Shown here: positions 43,348-52,240 of the stretch, piece by piece
How positions within the stretch are numbered: the stretch's first letter is position 1
How the letters are laid out: each line of letters opens with the position of its first letter
DNA from: WQXF01 sp031553615
GTDB taxonomy: Bacteria > Bacillota > Clostridia > Christensenellales > Aristaeellaceae
Reading direction: 5' to 3'
Assembly (NCBI GenBank): GCA_031553615.1
Contig: JAVBLJ010000062.1
Span: forward strand, 1-64,000
Length of the DNA: 64,000 bases
The notes under the pieces: generated by a model
What the model saw: the letters and a program-made list of their open reading frames with translations, nothing else
What the model was told of the DNA's origin: nothing
Database searches by the model: none
Made by a program: the position numbers and the translations under genes

Positions 43348-44241
43348 TCAATACGAATCCGCGTAGGGCACGAACTCCATGCCATTCCAGCGCAGCAGCT
43401 TATCATAAACTGGATAAGCCAGCGAATCGAACCCGTCGATTAGGTATTGGTTGACCGATGCAATCAAGTCGGTGTTTTCTGAATCGATCACCATCACGGT
43501 ACCCCGGCTGGGTACGGCGACGATGGTATCGCCGCCCAGGCCAAACCCGGTCCGCTCCCACAGCGGAAGCAGCAGCAGGCTCGATTCGTACATCCCATCG
43601 AGAACCGGGCCCATCAAGCCGCCTTCGGTGCGTAGCCATTGTACATTTGGGGCAATGCGCGCCAAATTGGTTTTTGCTATCTCCAGTGCATCGTCGAGCC
43701 CAAGCCCCCGCTCTTTCAGCTCCGACTGTGTCACGACCCGCACCGTTTTAGAGGAATTCCACACGAGCAGGATATCGATTCCGTCCAGCCACTCCAAGAA
43801 GGCCACATCTTCGCGCTTTTCTGCAGGCATGCTTTCCAAGTATGAAGACGAACGAAGCACGGGCATCAGGTCATCCAAGGATAGTTCCTCGTCCCCACCG
43901 CTGCCGTTTACCATTTCATCGATAGCCTCGGCATAGCTGACCAGCATGCTTTCGAGCTCGGTGGGCGTCGCACAATACAGCGCATACGCATTAGCCGAGC
44001 CAATTTCATACGGCTCTGCCGAACCCTCCGCAGTGCCGCCTGTGATATCGATTTCGAATTCACCCACCACACTCACCATATGATCGGGCAGCTTTTCGCG
44101 AAGGATTTCGGCAAAGCGTTGCGTGAACTCGGTTGCGGTAAGCAGTTTTTCCTTAGATTCGGCCTGCGCAGCCGGAAACCCCCAGCACGCGGTGCAAAGC
44201 ACTGCCATCAAGATCGCTAGCCTTTGAGTCCATTTCTCCAT
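43348..44241 (-). CDS. Secreted DUF1444-like (YtpQ-type) protein
   Basis: 297 residues from the ATG at 44241 (SD AAGGACGA). Signal peptide about 1-27 (LAILMAVLCTACWGFPAAQA). The mature part resembles DUF1444: FTQRFAEILREKLP, ILLVWNSSKTVRVVTQSEL, a region with LGLGGDTIVAVPSRGTVMV and a final LIASVNQYLIDGF. Most family members are cytosolic, so the signal sequence here is notable. Function unknown. The 56-bp gap to deoA and a GC-rich 24-bp duplication (CAGCTCCGGAAA, 43310-43333) after the stop are the only nearby features. Confidence 0.75.
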   Translation of the reverse strand: MEKWTQRLAILMAVLCTACWGFPAAQAESKEKLLTATEFTQRFAEILREKLPDHMVSVVGEFEIDITGGTAEGSAEPYEIGSANAYALYCATPTELESMLVSYAEAIDEMVNGSGGDEELSLDDLMPVLRSSSYLESMPAEKREDVAFLEWLDGIDILLVWNSSKTVRVVTQSELKERGLGLDDALEIAKTNLARIAPNVQWLRTEGGLMGPVLDGMYESSLLLLPLWERTGFGLGGDTIVAVPSRGTVMVIDSENTDLIASVNQYLIDGFDSLAYPVYDKLLRWNGMEFVPYADSY

Positions 44242-44297
44242 TCGTCCTTGACCCCCGTTCGTCATTCTCCCCGGTCACACGTTTCGGATTGCACGGA

Positions 44298-45623
44298 TTA
44301 TGGCCGTGCAACGCCCTCGGGCGTCACCACGGCGCGGATGAGCTTCGGCGTCTGTACCGGGGCATCTCCAATCGCAATCACGCCCCGCAATACCTCAAGT
44401 GCCGCCTCGGCTTTGGCGGGATCATTCGCGTGCAGGATCGCCAGCGGCTGCCCCGCCTCCACGCGGTCGCCGATGCGCACCCGCATCACCAGCCCCACCG
44501 CCAGGTCGATCATGTCATCCTTAGCGACCCGTCCCGCGCCGAGCAGACGAGCCGCGTTGCCGAGGGCCACGGTGTCCATGCCTGCCACATACCCATCCCG
44601 GGGCGCGGGCACCGGAATTTGCAGCGCGGCTTGGGGCAGAAGCGTCACGTCGTCCACCACGCGCGGATCGCCGCCCTGAGCCGCGATCATGTCGCGCAGC
44701 TTATGCAGCCCTGCGCCGCCGTGCAACGCGCGCTCCAGCATGGCGTGCGCCTCGCCCATGGCCTCCGCCTTGCCGGCGGCCACCAGCATCTGCGCACCCA
44801 GCGTGAGCGATACCTCGAGCAGAGGCCCAGTCGCGCGGCCAGCCAACACGTCGATGGCTTCCTTTACCTCAAGCGCGTTGCCCACGTGGGAGCCCAGCGG
44901 CTCATCCATGCCGGTAATCACCGCCAACATGGGTCGGCCCGCGATGCGCCCGATATCCACCATGCGCCGCGCCAGCTCGATGCTCTCCTCCTCGGTGCGC
45001 ATGAGCGCGCCGTTGCCGGTCTTTACGTCGAGCACGATCGCCCCTGCACCGGAGGCCAGCTTTTTCGATACGATGCTCGAGGCGATCAGCGCCAATGAAT
45101 CCACGGTGCCGGTCACGTCGCGCAGCGCATAGAGCGCTTTATCCGCCGGGACGAGCGAAGCTGTTTGCCCCGTCACCGCGCAGCCGATGCGCCGCACCTG
45201 CGCGATGAACTCCTCTTGGCTCAGATCGATGCGCATGCCGGGAATGCTTTCGAGCTTATCCAGCGTGCCGCCGGTATGGCCCAGCGCGTGGCCGCTCATT
45301 TTGGCCACCGGAGCACCGCAGGCCGCCACCAGTGGCGTGAGCACCAGGGTGGTGGTGTCGCCCACGCCCCCGGTGGAATGTTTATCCACGCACAACCCTT
45401 CGATGGCGGAAAGATCTACGGTTTCGCCGGATTGCTCCATGGCGAGCGTGAGATCGCTGGTTTCGCGCGCGTCCATCCCGCGCCAGCAGACCGCCATCAG
45501 CCAGGCGGCGAGCTGATAATCGGGCAAGGTTTTGTGGGTCGCGCCCGTCACCACATACTCGATATCCTCCCGCGAGAGGGCTTCCCCGGCCTTCTTTTTT
45601 TCTATAATCGAAACCATGTCCAT
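44298..45623 (-). CDS. Pyrimidine-nucleoside / thymidine phosphorylase
   Basis: Phosphorolysis of thymidine, deoxyuridine and uridine to base and (deoxy)ribose 1-phosphate. 441 residues. KHSTGGVGDTTTLVLTPL carries the phosphate-binding loop (about 83-100), then MSGHALGHTGGTLDKLESI (signature), KKLASGAGAIVLDVKTGNGALM, and a C-terminal biotin-like domain with RDGYVAGMD. The 5' leader is a run of AACGCAAAAACG-like repeats, so the in-frame Asn-Ala-Lys-Thr extension is rejected and the ATG at 45623 is used; ATG 45617 is also possible. Pdp versus DeoA cannot be separated by eye. Confidence 0.92.
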   Translation of the reverse strand: MDMVSIIEKKKAGEALSREDIEYVVTGATHKTLPDYQLAAWLMAVCWRGMDARETSDLTLAMEQSGETVDLSAIEGLCVDKHSTGGVGDTTTLVLTPLVAACGAPVAKMSGHALGHTGGTLDKLESIPGMRIDLSQEEFIAQVRRIGCAVTGQTASLVPADKALYALRDVTGTVDSLALIASSIVSKKLASGAGAIVLDVKTGNGALMRTEEESIELARRMVDIGRIAGRPMLAVITGMDEPLGSHVGNALEVKEAIDVLAGRATGPLLEVSLTLGAQMLVAAGKAEAMGEAHAMLERALHGGAGLHKLRDMIAAQGGDPRVVDDVTLLPQAALQIPVPAPRDGYVAGMDTVALGNAARLLGAGRVAKDDMIDLAVGLVMRVRIGDRVEAGQPLAILHANDPAKAEAALEVLRGVIAIGDAPVQTPKLIRAVVTPEGVARP

Positions 45624-45639
45624 CGGGCATCGCTCTTTT

Positions 45640-46194
45640 CTATTTTTCGTTTTCGCGTTCGTTTTTGCGTTCGTTTTGGCATTCATTTTGGGTAAGCCGG
45701 GTCACCGTTTCGCTCACCACGCCCCACGCTTCCAGCTTTTGCGCGAAAGGCAGCGTGAGGGCAGGGCTGGTCGAAGGCAGGCGATAGGCTTCGATGTGCG
45801 AAAGGCCGGGAAACACCTGACGCAGATACAGCGCGTGCGCCGTACCGCCATTGCAGAACACCGCCTGAATGCCCGGCGCGGCCGCGAACAGCGCCGCAAA
45901 ATCGTTGCACACCACGGAGCGCATGCCGCTATCCAGGCTCCCTTCGCGCTGGCAGGTCTCCGCCACATCCCAGAGCGCAACCCGGTGCGCGGCGAGTAGG
46001 GCCAACTTGTCCGCATACGCCCTATCCGGTGCGTATGCCTCCCCCCAAAGTGCGCACTGGATGCGCCAGAACGCATTCTGCGGATGCGCGTAGTATTGCC
46101 CCGCGCGCAGCGACGCCTCTCCCGGCATGGAGCCCAAGATCAGCACCAGCGCATCCTCGCGGTAGACCGGCGGAAAGCTGCGGCAATCGCTCAC
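45640..46194 (-). CDS. DNA-deoxyinosine glycosylase (UDG superfamily)
   Basis: Excises hypoxanthine, from deaminated adenine, and possibly other bases. 184 residues with the superfamily's LILGSMPGEASLRAGQYYAHPQNAFW (split across residues 18-43). VFCNGGTAHALYL and LPSTSPALTLPFAQKLEAWG are the closing loops. Asn at the catalytic-motif position supports the HDG-type subfamily. GTG at 46194 overlaps the phosphatase stop (GTGA). The C-terminal tail QNERKNERENEK is encoded by a 12-bp-unit repeat that runs on into the deoA leader. Confidence 0.86.
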   Translation of the reverse strand: MSDCRSFPPVYREDALVLILGSMPGEASLRAGQYYAHPQNAFWRIQCALWGEAYAPDRAYADKLALLAAHRVALWDVAETCQREGSLDSGMRSVVCNDFAALFAAAPGIQAVFCNGGTAHALYLRQVFPGLSHIEAYRLPSTSPALTLPFAQKLEAWGVVSETVTRLTQNECQNERKNERENEK

Positions 46195-46676
46195 TCCTGC
46201 CCCGCCTCTCGCTTGCGCTTTTGTTGACACAGCAGTTCCTCTTGGATGCGCCGCACCGCACGTTCGATGCGAGGCTCCATGCGGCGTGCGCACTCCTGAT
46301 ACACGGCATCGGTGCCGCCCCACGGATCGGGCACCTCCCCCGCTTCGCCCACGAACTCATACAGCGCGTAGATCGGCTTTGCAGGCACGATGGAGGCCGC
46401 GAATTGCGCATGCCGCTCGGTCATGGTGAGGATCAGGTCGTACCCTTCGGCCAGCTCGGGCGTGAGCCTGCGCGCGCGGTGCGCCTCAAGCGACAGCCCC
46501 CGCGCTTGCATCGCGTGCTCCGCACCCGGCGAGGCGGTCTGCCCATCGTAGGCAGCGGTGCCCGCCGAACCCACCTCCACGCCAGTCAAACCCAACTGTG
46601 CCGCCGCATGCCGCGCCATGGCCTCGGCCATGGGACTGCGGCACGTATTGCCGGTACACACGAACAGGAGCCGCAA
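46191..46676 (-). CDS. Low-molecular-weight protein arginine phosphatase (YwlE-like)
   Basis: 161 residues. P-loop CTGNTCRSPMAEA at about 6-18 has the Thr between Gly-Asn and Cys-Arg that gives YwlE its preference for phosphoarginine over phosphotyrosine; the general acid Asp is in DPWGGTDAVY (about 120). I set the start at TTG 46676, where GGAGG sits 8 nt upstream and the protein begins as in YwlE. The GTG three codons earlier overlaps the SD. Linked to tsaC, as in Bacillus (ywlC-ywlE). No McsB kinase is in the window. Confidence 0.9.
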   Translation of the reverse strand: MRLLFVCTGNTCRSPMAEAMARHAAAQLGLTGVEVGSAGTAAYDGQTASPGAEHAMQARGLSLEAHRARRLTPELAEGYDLILTMTERHAQFAASIVPAKPIYALYEFVGEAGEVPDPWGGTDAVYQECARRMEPRIERAVRRIQEELLCQQKRKREAGQE

Positions 46677-46709
46677 GCGCTCCACCTCCTTCCCCTGGGA
46701 TTGCTCCCC

Positions 46710-47750
46710 TTATTCACAATGCTCGATGCGAAACCCTGCCGCGCGGCACAGGCGGTTCATGATCGCAAGGCCGATGCCCTGGGCCTCCACGGCCTCAGCC
46801 ACGATGCGCCGCATGCCCAGGGTATCGAGCTCCCGCAGCGCGGCAAAGAGCTGCGCCGCCGCCGTTTGCGGATCGGCTTTATCTCCCCACGGGCGCACGA
46901 AGCGCGGCGCATAGGCGGCAGCATGCTCCGAAGGAGCAAGAATGGCCGCGCTTTCCCCTTGCGCCATGGCCTCGTCGTAAAGCAAACGCGCGCGGGCGAT
47001 GCGGGCGGATTGCTCCCCGGCCACGATGATAACCTCGGCCTCGGGCGCATAGTGTCTGTATTTCATACCGGGCGAGCGGGGCGCTACCTTGGCATCCAGC
47101 GGCGCAAGCGTGCTGGCATCCACGCGCACCTCGCCCAACTCGGCGCGCAGCATTTCCACGGTCACGCCGCCTGGCCGCAGCACCAGCGGTACCGGCTCGC
47201 TTAAATCCAGTACCGTGGATTCCAGACCCACCTCGCATCCCCCGCCATCCAATATCAACGGGATACGGCCCTCCATGTCCGCCCACACGTGTTGCGCGGT
47301 GGTTGGGCTAGGCCTGCCGCTGCGGTTGGCGCTGGGCGCGGCGATGGGCACGCCTGCCGCGCGGATGAGCGCCTGCGCCACCGGATGCGCGGGCATGCGC
47401 ACCGCCACGGTGTCCAGCCCGCCGGTCACGGCATCCGGGACGCGTGCGGATTTGGGCAACACCAGGGTGAGTGGCCCGGGCCAAAAGCGCGCCATCAGTG
47501 CGCGGGCGCGGTCGTCGATGTACGCCACCAGCGGCTCCACCTCCCCCACCGCCGTCACGTGGACGATCAGTGGGTTGTCCGCGGGCCGCGATTTGGCCGC
47601 AAATATGCGCAGTACCGCCTCGGGGCACAGTGCATCCGCACCCAGGCCGTACACGGTTTCTGTGGGGAATGCGATCACCTGGCCCTGGCGCAGCAGCGCC
47701 GCTGCCCGCTCGATCGCCTCCGGGGTCGCTTGCAGGAGCTCGGTCATCAT
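46710..47750 (-). CDS. tsaC: Threonylcarbamoyl-AMP synthase (Sua5/YwlC type)
   Basis: First step of tRNA t6A37 synthesis: threonine, bicarbonate and ATP to L-threonylcarbamoyl-AMP. 346 residues: the YrdC domain (about 1-205) with AFPTETVYGLGADA, KSRPADNPLIVHV and SANRSGRPSPT, a SPGMKYRHYAP linker, then a C-terminal Sua5 domain (about 235-346). ATG 47750 follows AAAGGACGCG. Co-directional with the arginine phosphatase 34 bp downstream. TsaD proper must lie elsewhere; the TsaD-like gene at 7737 is a divergent paralogue. Confidence 0.96.
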   Translation of the reverse strand: MMTELLQATPEAIERAAALLRQGQVIAFPTETVYGLGADALCPEAVLRIFAAKSRPADNPLIVHVTAVGEVEPLVAYIDDRARALMARFWPGPLTLVLPKSARVPDAVTGGLDTVAVRMPAHPVAQALIRAAGVPIAAPSANRSGRPSPTTAQHVWADMEGRIPLILDGGGCEVGLESTVLDLSEPVPLVLRPGGVTVEMLRAELGEVRVDASTLAPLDAKVAPRSPGMKYRHYAPEAEVIIVAGEQSARIARARLLYDEAMAQGESAAILAPSEHAAAYAPRFVRPWGDKADPQTAAAQLFAALRELDTLGMRRIVAEAVEAQGIGLAIMNRLCRAAGFRIEHCE

Positions 47751-47811
47751 TCGCGTCCTTTTCTGCTATCTTCCCTAATCATCCCTGCGCCATTTTTGTT
47801 CTTCGGCGGTC

Positions 47812-48537
47812 TCAGCGCACCAGCAACGTCACCGCGCTACCCGCCGCTACGCCCAACGCCAGCGCCAGGTTGGCGTCCCAGCCCGCATAGAGTTCTCCTG
47901 CGGTGGGGATCATCTCCTGCGCAGTAATCTGCAGCATCGCTCCGCCCGCCAAGCCTAGGCACAGCGCGATCATCTCGAGCGATACACCGCCTGCGAGCAG
48001 ACCCATGTAGGTGCCCAAGCCGGTGGGCAGGCCGCTGAGCAGCGAAAGCGCCAGTACGGGCAGCGCACGCATGCCTGCCGCACGCAACGGCACCGCCATG
48101 GCGATGCCCTCCGGTATATCGTGCAGCGCAATGAGCACACCCAACGCGATGCCTAGCGCAGGAGCTTGCGCGTAGCCTGAGCCGATCGCCAGCCCTTCCG
48201 GCAGGTTGTGCAGCGCGATGCCCAGCGCTACCAGCAGGCCGGTTCTCCTCATCGCCCCCGTACGCGCGCCGTACTGCGCAATCCGGTCGGCGATCAGCAT
48301 GAGTGCCATACCCAGCAGCAGCCCGGCCAACCCCCAGGGCACCGAAAGCGCATACGCTTCGGGCAGCAGATCGAAGCAACTGACCGCCAGCATCAGTCCG
48401 CCGGTGGCGTTGATGATGCAGGAGAGAAGGCGCAGTTTGGGCTTTCCCATCAATATACCGATCAGGCCGCCCAATCCGGCCCCTGCCAAACCCACCATAC
48501 CGCCCCATAGCGCCGGATGCCGTATCCACCAATCCAA
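47812..48537 (-). CDS. ZIP-family divalent metal transporter
   Basis: 241 residues, eight transmembrane helices. The metal-binding motifs HNLPEGLAIG (about 110) and HDIPEGIAMAVPL (about 140) in TM4 and TM5 define the ZIP family, probably zinc-importing as in ZupT-like members. Start is TTG at 48537: GGAGG sits 8 nt upstream. Downstream of prfA in the same direction. Selectivity for zinc, iron or manganese cannot be read from sequence. Confidence 0.92.
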   Translation of the reverse strand: MDWWIRHPALWGGMVGLAGAGLGGLIGILMGKPKLRLLSCIINATGGLMLAVSCFDLLPEAYALSVPWGLAGLLLGMALMLIADRIAQYGARTGAMRRTGLLVALGIALHNLPEGLAIGSGYAQAPALGIALGVLIALHDIPEGIAMAVPLRAAGMRALPVLALSLLSGLPTGLGTYMGLLAGGVSLEMIALCLGLAGGAMLQITAQEMIPTAGELYAGWDANLALALGVAAGSAVTLLVR

Positions 48538-48597
48538 ATCGCCCGCCTCCTTAGCTCCCCGTTAGGGTATGCGGGGGCAAGGCGAGCTTAGGCCTGA

Positions 48598-49662
48598 TTA
48601 TGCTTGGTTCATCTGCTTGAGCCGTTCGGTCTGATCAGCCTGCACCAGGCCGTCGATGATTTCGTCGCAGTCTCCATCCACAAAATCGTCGATCTTGTAG
48701 ATCGTAAGACCGATGCGGTGATCGGTTACGCGCCCCTGGGGGAAGTTGTAGGTGCGGATGCGCTCGCTCCGGTCGCCTGTGCCCACTTGCGCGCGGCGAT
48801 TTTGGGCGTAGACTTCATCCTTTTCGGATTGAATCTTGTCGTATAGGCGGGCGCGCAGCACGCGCATGGCCTTTTCCTTGTTCTTGCCCTGCGATTTTTC
48901 ATCCTGACAGGTCACGACCAGCCCGGTGGGCAGGTGGGTGATGCGCACCGCCGAGTCGGTCCGGTTGACGTGCTGTCCGCCGGAGCCCGAAGCGCGATAG
49001 GTATCGATGCGCAGATCGTTGGCAGAAATGTCGATCTCGACCTCCTCCACCTCGGGCAGCACGGCCACAGTAGCGGTGGAAGTATGGATACGTCCCGCGG
49101 ATTCGGTGGCGGGCACGCGCTGCACGCGGTGCACACCGCTTTCGTACTTCAGGCGGCTGTATGCGCCGGAACCGATTAGGGTGACGACCACTTCCTTCAC
49201 GCCGCCCAGCTCGGTGAAGTTGTCGGAAAGCATTTCCACCTTCCAGCCGTGGCGTTCGGCATAGCGCGTGTACATGCGCAGCAGCACTGCACCAAAGAGA
49301 CTAGCTTCATCGCCGCCCGCTCCGGCACGTACTTCCAGAACCACGTTCTTGTCGTCGTTCGGATCGCGCGGTAGCAGCATCACCTGAATCTCGCGTTCCA
49401 GGTTGGCCAGGGCTTCGTCGGCCTCGCCTATCTCCTCGCGCGCCATGTCGGCCATGTCTGGGTCTGCCAGCATTTCCTGCGCCTGTGCACGGTGCGCGGC
49501 GGTCATCCGGTAGCGCTCCCCCGCCTGCATCAGCGGCTCCAGCTGCGCGTGTTCCTTCATCAGCGCACGCCAACGGGCTTGATCCGCCACCGTTTCGGGC
49601 TGCGAAAGCAGCATGCCCAGCTCCTCGTATCGGCCGCGAATCCATTCGATTTTCTCCAGCAT
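48598..49662 (-). CDS. prfA: Peptide chain release factor 1
   Basis: Recognises UAA and UAG stop codons and triggers peptide release. 354 residues. Codon-recognition region RVPATESAGRIHTSTATV carries the P-A-T tripeptide. The catalytic GGQ is in YRASGSGGQHVNRTDSAVR (about 225), modified on Gln by PrmC, encoded immediately upstream. ATG 49662 with AAGGGGGAAAA. Paired prmC-prfA order is standard. Confidence 0.97.
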   Translation of the reverse strand: MLEKIEWIRGRYEELGMLLSQPETVADQARWRALMKEHAQLEPLMQAGERYRMTAAHRAQAQEMLADPDMADMAREEIGEADEALANLEREIQVMLLPRDPNDDKNVVLEVRAGAGGDEASLFGAVLLRMYTRYAERHGWKVEMLSDNFTELGGVKEVVVTLIGSGAYSRLKYESGVHRVQRVPATESAGRIHTSTATVAVLPEVEEVEIDISANDLRIDTYRASGSGGQHVNRTDSAVRITHLPTGLVVTCQDEKSQGKNKEKAMRVLRARLYDKIQSEKDEVYAQNRRAQVGTGDRSERIRTYNFPQGRVTDHRIGLTIYKIDDFVDGDCDEIIDGLVQADQTERLKQMNQA

Positions 49663-49679
49663 GCGCGTGCTTTTCCCCC

Positions 49680-50540
49680 TTATTCTCGCACGGCGCTCAC
49701 GATGCGCCGCACTCCTTGTAAATCACAGTGAGTCTCCGCAGGGCCAATGCCGCTTTGAAACAGCGCGGCGACCGCCACGGCCTGACCTGCGCCCACCTCC
49801 ACCAGAAGGCGGCCTCCCGGCAACAGATGCGCCGCGGCTTCGCGCGCCAGCAGACGGTACGCATTCAGCCCATCGTCCCCGCCATCCAGGGCAAGCAGGG
49901 GCTCGCGCCGCACGTTGGCAGGCAGGCTTTCCAGCGCACCGCGCTCGATGTACGGCGGATTCGAAACGATCACCTCGAAGCATTCGCCCGGGATTTTGGC
50001 AAAGAAATCGCTTTGCACAAAGCGAACCTTCGCTTTGTGGCGCCGCGCGTTTTCTTGGGCCACTGCCAGCGCATCGGCGCTGATATCCAGCGCTGTAACC
50101 GCCGCCAGGGGCCGCAGCAGCGCAATGCTTACCGCCAGCGCGCCGCTTCCCGTGCCCACGTCCAGCACGTTGGATGCGCTGCTCTCGGGGATGTGCTCGA
50201 GCGCAAGGCCGCAAAGCACCTCGGTATCCAAGCGCGGTATGAGCACGCGCGCATCCACGGCAAATTCGAAGCCCATGAAATCCTGCGTACCGAGCAGGTA
50301 TTGCAGCGGCTCGCCCGCCATAAGCCGGGCCAACAGCGCCGCGTATTGCGCAGCGCGGTGCTCGTCCAGCGCATCGCCTGCCCGCAAGCGCAGATCAGCG
50401 CGGCCACAGGTACACACATACGCCAATAGCCAGTCCGCCTGCGCCTCGGCCTCACGTGCATCAAGGCCGAGGCCGCTCAATGCCGCCAAGGCCCGCGTGC
50501 GCGCATCCCCATAGGTTTGCGCCCCACCGACCTCTATCAT
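49680..50540 (-). CDS. prmC: Release-factor glutamine methyltransferase
   Basis: N5-methylates the GGQ glutamine of release factors. 286 residues: a helical N-terminal domain, then a SAM-binding Rossmann domain with NVLDVGTGSGALAVSIAL (about 119) and the catalytic NPPY in VSNPPYIERGALESLP (about 190). ATG overlaps the DUF1385 gene stop (ATGA). Ends 17 bp before prfA. Confidence 0.95.
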   Translation of the reverse strand: MIEVGGAQTYGDARTRALAALSGLGLDAREAEAQADWLLAYVCTCGRADLRLRAGDALDEHRAAQYAALLARLMAGEPLQYLLGTQDFMGFEFAVDARVLIPRLDTEVLCGLALEHIPESSASNVLDVGTGSGALAVSIALLRPLAAVTALDISADALAVAQENARRHKAKVRFVQSDFFAKIPGECFEVIVSNPPYIERGALESLPANVRREPLLALDGGDDGLNAYRLLAREAAAHLLPGGRLLVEVGAGQAVAVAALFQSGIGPAETHCDLQGVRRIVSAVRE

Positions 50541-51733
50541 TCCTCCGCCGGCAGCGTTGCTTCCTCTGCCCCGGCTTCCTTCACTGCTTTCCCTGCCTCC
50601 ACCGCATCCGTCGCTTCCGCTACGTCCACAGCTTCTACTACCTCCGTCGCTTCCGCGACCAACGCATCAACGAACCCTACGACTTTCTCCGGCTCTGCGG
50701 CCTTTGCCGCTTCCGGCTCTTCGGGCATCGGTTTGCCCGCAATGCGTGCTTCCTCGCGCGCGGAGAGGGCCAGCGCGGCCTGCATCGAAGCGATCGCCAC
50801 CTCGAGCTGCTGCTCGCTGGGTTGGCGGGTGGTCAGCTTTTGCATCATGAGACCCGGCCAGCGCAGCACACGCACGATGGGGCCGTCGGCATGGGCTAAG
50901 CCCTTGAGTGCTTCATACGAAATGCCCGTGATGATCGGCAAAATGAGCAGGCTGCGCGCAAACCGCGCGATGAAGCCCAGTTTTTCGATGCCAAATATCA
51001 GCAGGAGCAGTTGATCGGCCACCGCACCCAGCAGGATGGCGATCACCATCACCAGCAGGAGGAACGAGGTGCCGCAGCGCGGGTGCAGCGTGCTGAACTT
51101 CTGCGCGTTCTCCGGGGTGAGCGGCAAATTGTTTTCGTGGCAATACACGGTCTTATGCTCGGCCCCGTGGTATTCAAACACGCGGCGCAAATCGGGCAAC
51201 AGCGACATGAGCGATATGTACGCAATGAGGATAAGGATGCGCACCGCGCCGGAGCACAGGTTAACCAGCAGCGTCGATTTCACCCAAGTATTGATCAGCG
51301 TGCCCGCCGCGCTGGGCAGCAGTACAAACAGGAACATCGCCAGCACAACAGCCAGCACCATGGCCACGCCCATCACGATCTTATCGATCTGCTTGCCCAG
51401 CTTCTTGGATAGCCATTTTTCGAATTTGGTGGGTTCCTCTTCCAACACGCCCAGCATGTTGGTGGCTTGCTGCAGGGTCTCCATGCCCATTTTCAGCATG
51501 GCGACCATGTTGACGCAGCCGCGCACAAAAGGCCATGCCATCCACTTGTGCTTTTCGGTCACCGGGCGGTACGGATCGGCCTTGACCACGATCTCCCCAT
51601 CGGGCTTGCGCACGGCCACGGCGATGGCGCGGTGCGCTTTCATCATTACGCCCTCGAGCACAGCCTGCCCGCCAATGTCTACAGGCGCTTGTTTCAGCGC
51701 TGATTTCTTGCTACCAACCTCTTTGTTATACAT
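50537..51733 (-). CDS. DUF1385 (YqhQ-type) membrane protein with acidic C-tail
   Basis: 398 residues. DUF1385 signature VDIGGQAVLEGVMMKAHRAI at the start, then three to four transmembrane helices, EYHGAEHKTVYCHENN (His/Cys-rich, possibly metal-binding), LHPRCGTSFLLLVMVI, and further helices. From about 310 onward comes an Ala/Val/Glu-rich tail (e.g. EATEVVEAVDVAEATDAVEAG, split) built from imperfect repeats, not part of the family. Function unknown; it commonly precedes prmC-prfA in Firmicutes. ATG 51733 with GAAGG. Confidence 0.9.
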   Translation of the reverse strand: MYNKEVGSKKSALKQAPVDIGGQAVLEGVMMKAHRAIAVAVRKPDGEIVVKADPYRPVTEKHKWMAWPFVRGCVNMVAMLKMGMETLQQATNMLGVLEEEPTKFEKWLSKKLGKQIDKIVMGVAMVLAVVLAMFLFVLLPSAAGTLINTWVKSTLLVNLCSGAVRILILIAYISLMSLLPDLRRVFEYHGAEHKTVYCHENNLPLTPENAQKFSTLHPRCGTSFLLLVMVIAILLGAVADQLLLLIFGIEKLGFIARFARSLLILPIITGISYEALKGLAHADGPIVRVLRWPGLMMQKLTTRQPSEQQLEVAIASMQAALALSAREEARIAGKPMPEEPEAAKAAEPEKVVGFVDALVAEATEVVEAVDVAEATDAVEAGKAVKEAGAEEATLPAEE

Positions 51734-51899
51734 GGTTACCTTCTTTCCCCGGCATGGCACCGGAACGGTAAAGTATTCTGCATTCCTGGCGGCAAACCCT
51801 GCCGAACCCTGCAGAAATGTATGGCAAAGGGCAGCGCGGCGTAAACCACTCTGCCCTTGATTGCATAGGATATCAAGCTTAAATGCCGTAACGCCTCGA

Positions 51900-52097
51900 T
51901 TAGATGCCGTAACGCTTCTTGAAACGATCCACGCGTCCGCCGGTATCGATCAGCTTCTGCTTACCCGTGAAGAACGGATGACACTTGGAGCAGATTTCAA
52001 CCTTGAGCTCCTTCTTGGTGGAGCCGGTTTCGAAGGTTTCCCCGCAAACGCAGCGGACCTGCGCCGTGCCGTACTTCGGATGGATGTTTTCCTTCAT
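51900..52097 (-). CDS. rpmE: 50S ribosomal protein L31 (zinc-binding form)
   Basis: 65 residues. Four zinc-ribbon cysteines are present (CVC in VRCVCGETF, then CSKC in EICSKCHPFF), so it is the C+ form rather than the zinc-independent paralogue. ATG 52097 follows AAAGAGGTGAAACGC. The last six codons are inside a 21-bp duplication that continues past the stop codon. Expressed from the promoter at 52196-52224. Confidence 0.96.
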   Translation of the reverse strand: MKENIHPKYGTAQVRCVCGETFETGSTKKELKVEICSKCHPFFTGKQKLIDTGGRVDRFKKRYGI

Positions 52098-52195
52098 GCG
52101 TTTCACCTCTTTCAGGCCCGCCGATTCCAAATCCAATGCTACCGAGCTTGGTGATGTCCAAACTCGTCAATGGATCCGGGCAAACCGCAAGGATT

Positions 52196-52224
52196 ATTAT
52201 AGCATGGCCCAATGCGGTTGGCAA
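52196..52224 (-). promoter_or_regulatory. Sigma-A promoter for rpmE and the prmC-prfA operon
   Basis: Minus strand: -35 TTGCCA (52224-52219), 17-bp spacer, consensus -10 TATAAT (52201-52196). It lies between rho and rpmE, about 99 bp before the rpmE ATG, leaving a leader that could carry L31 feedback control. Confidence 0.88.
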
Positions 52225-52240
52225 TATGTTTGCATGGCTT

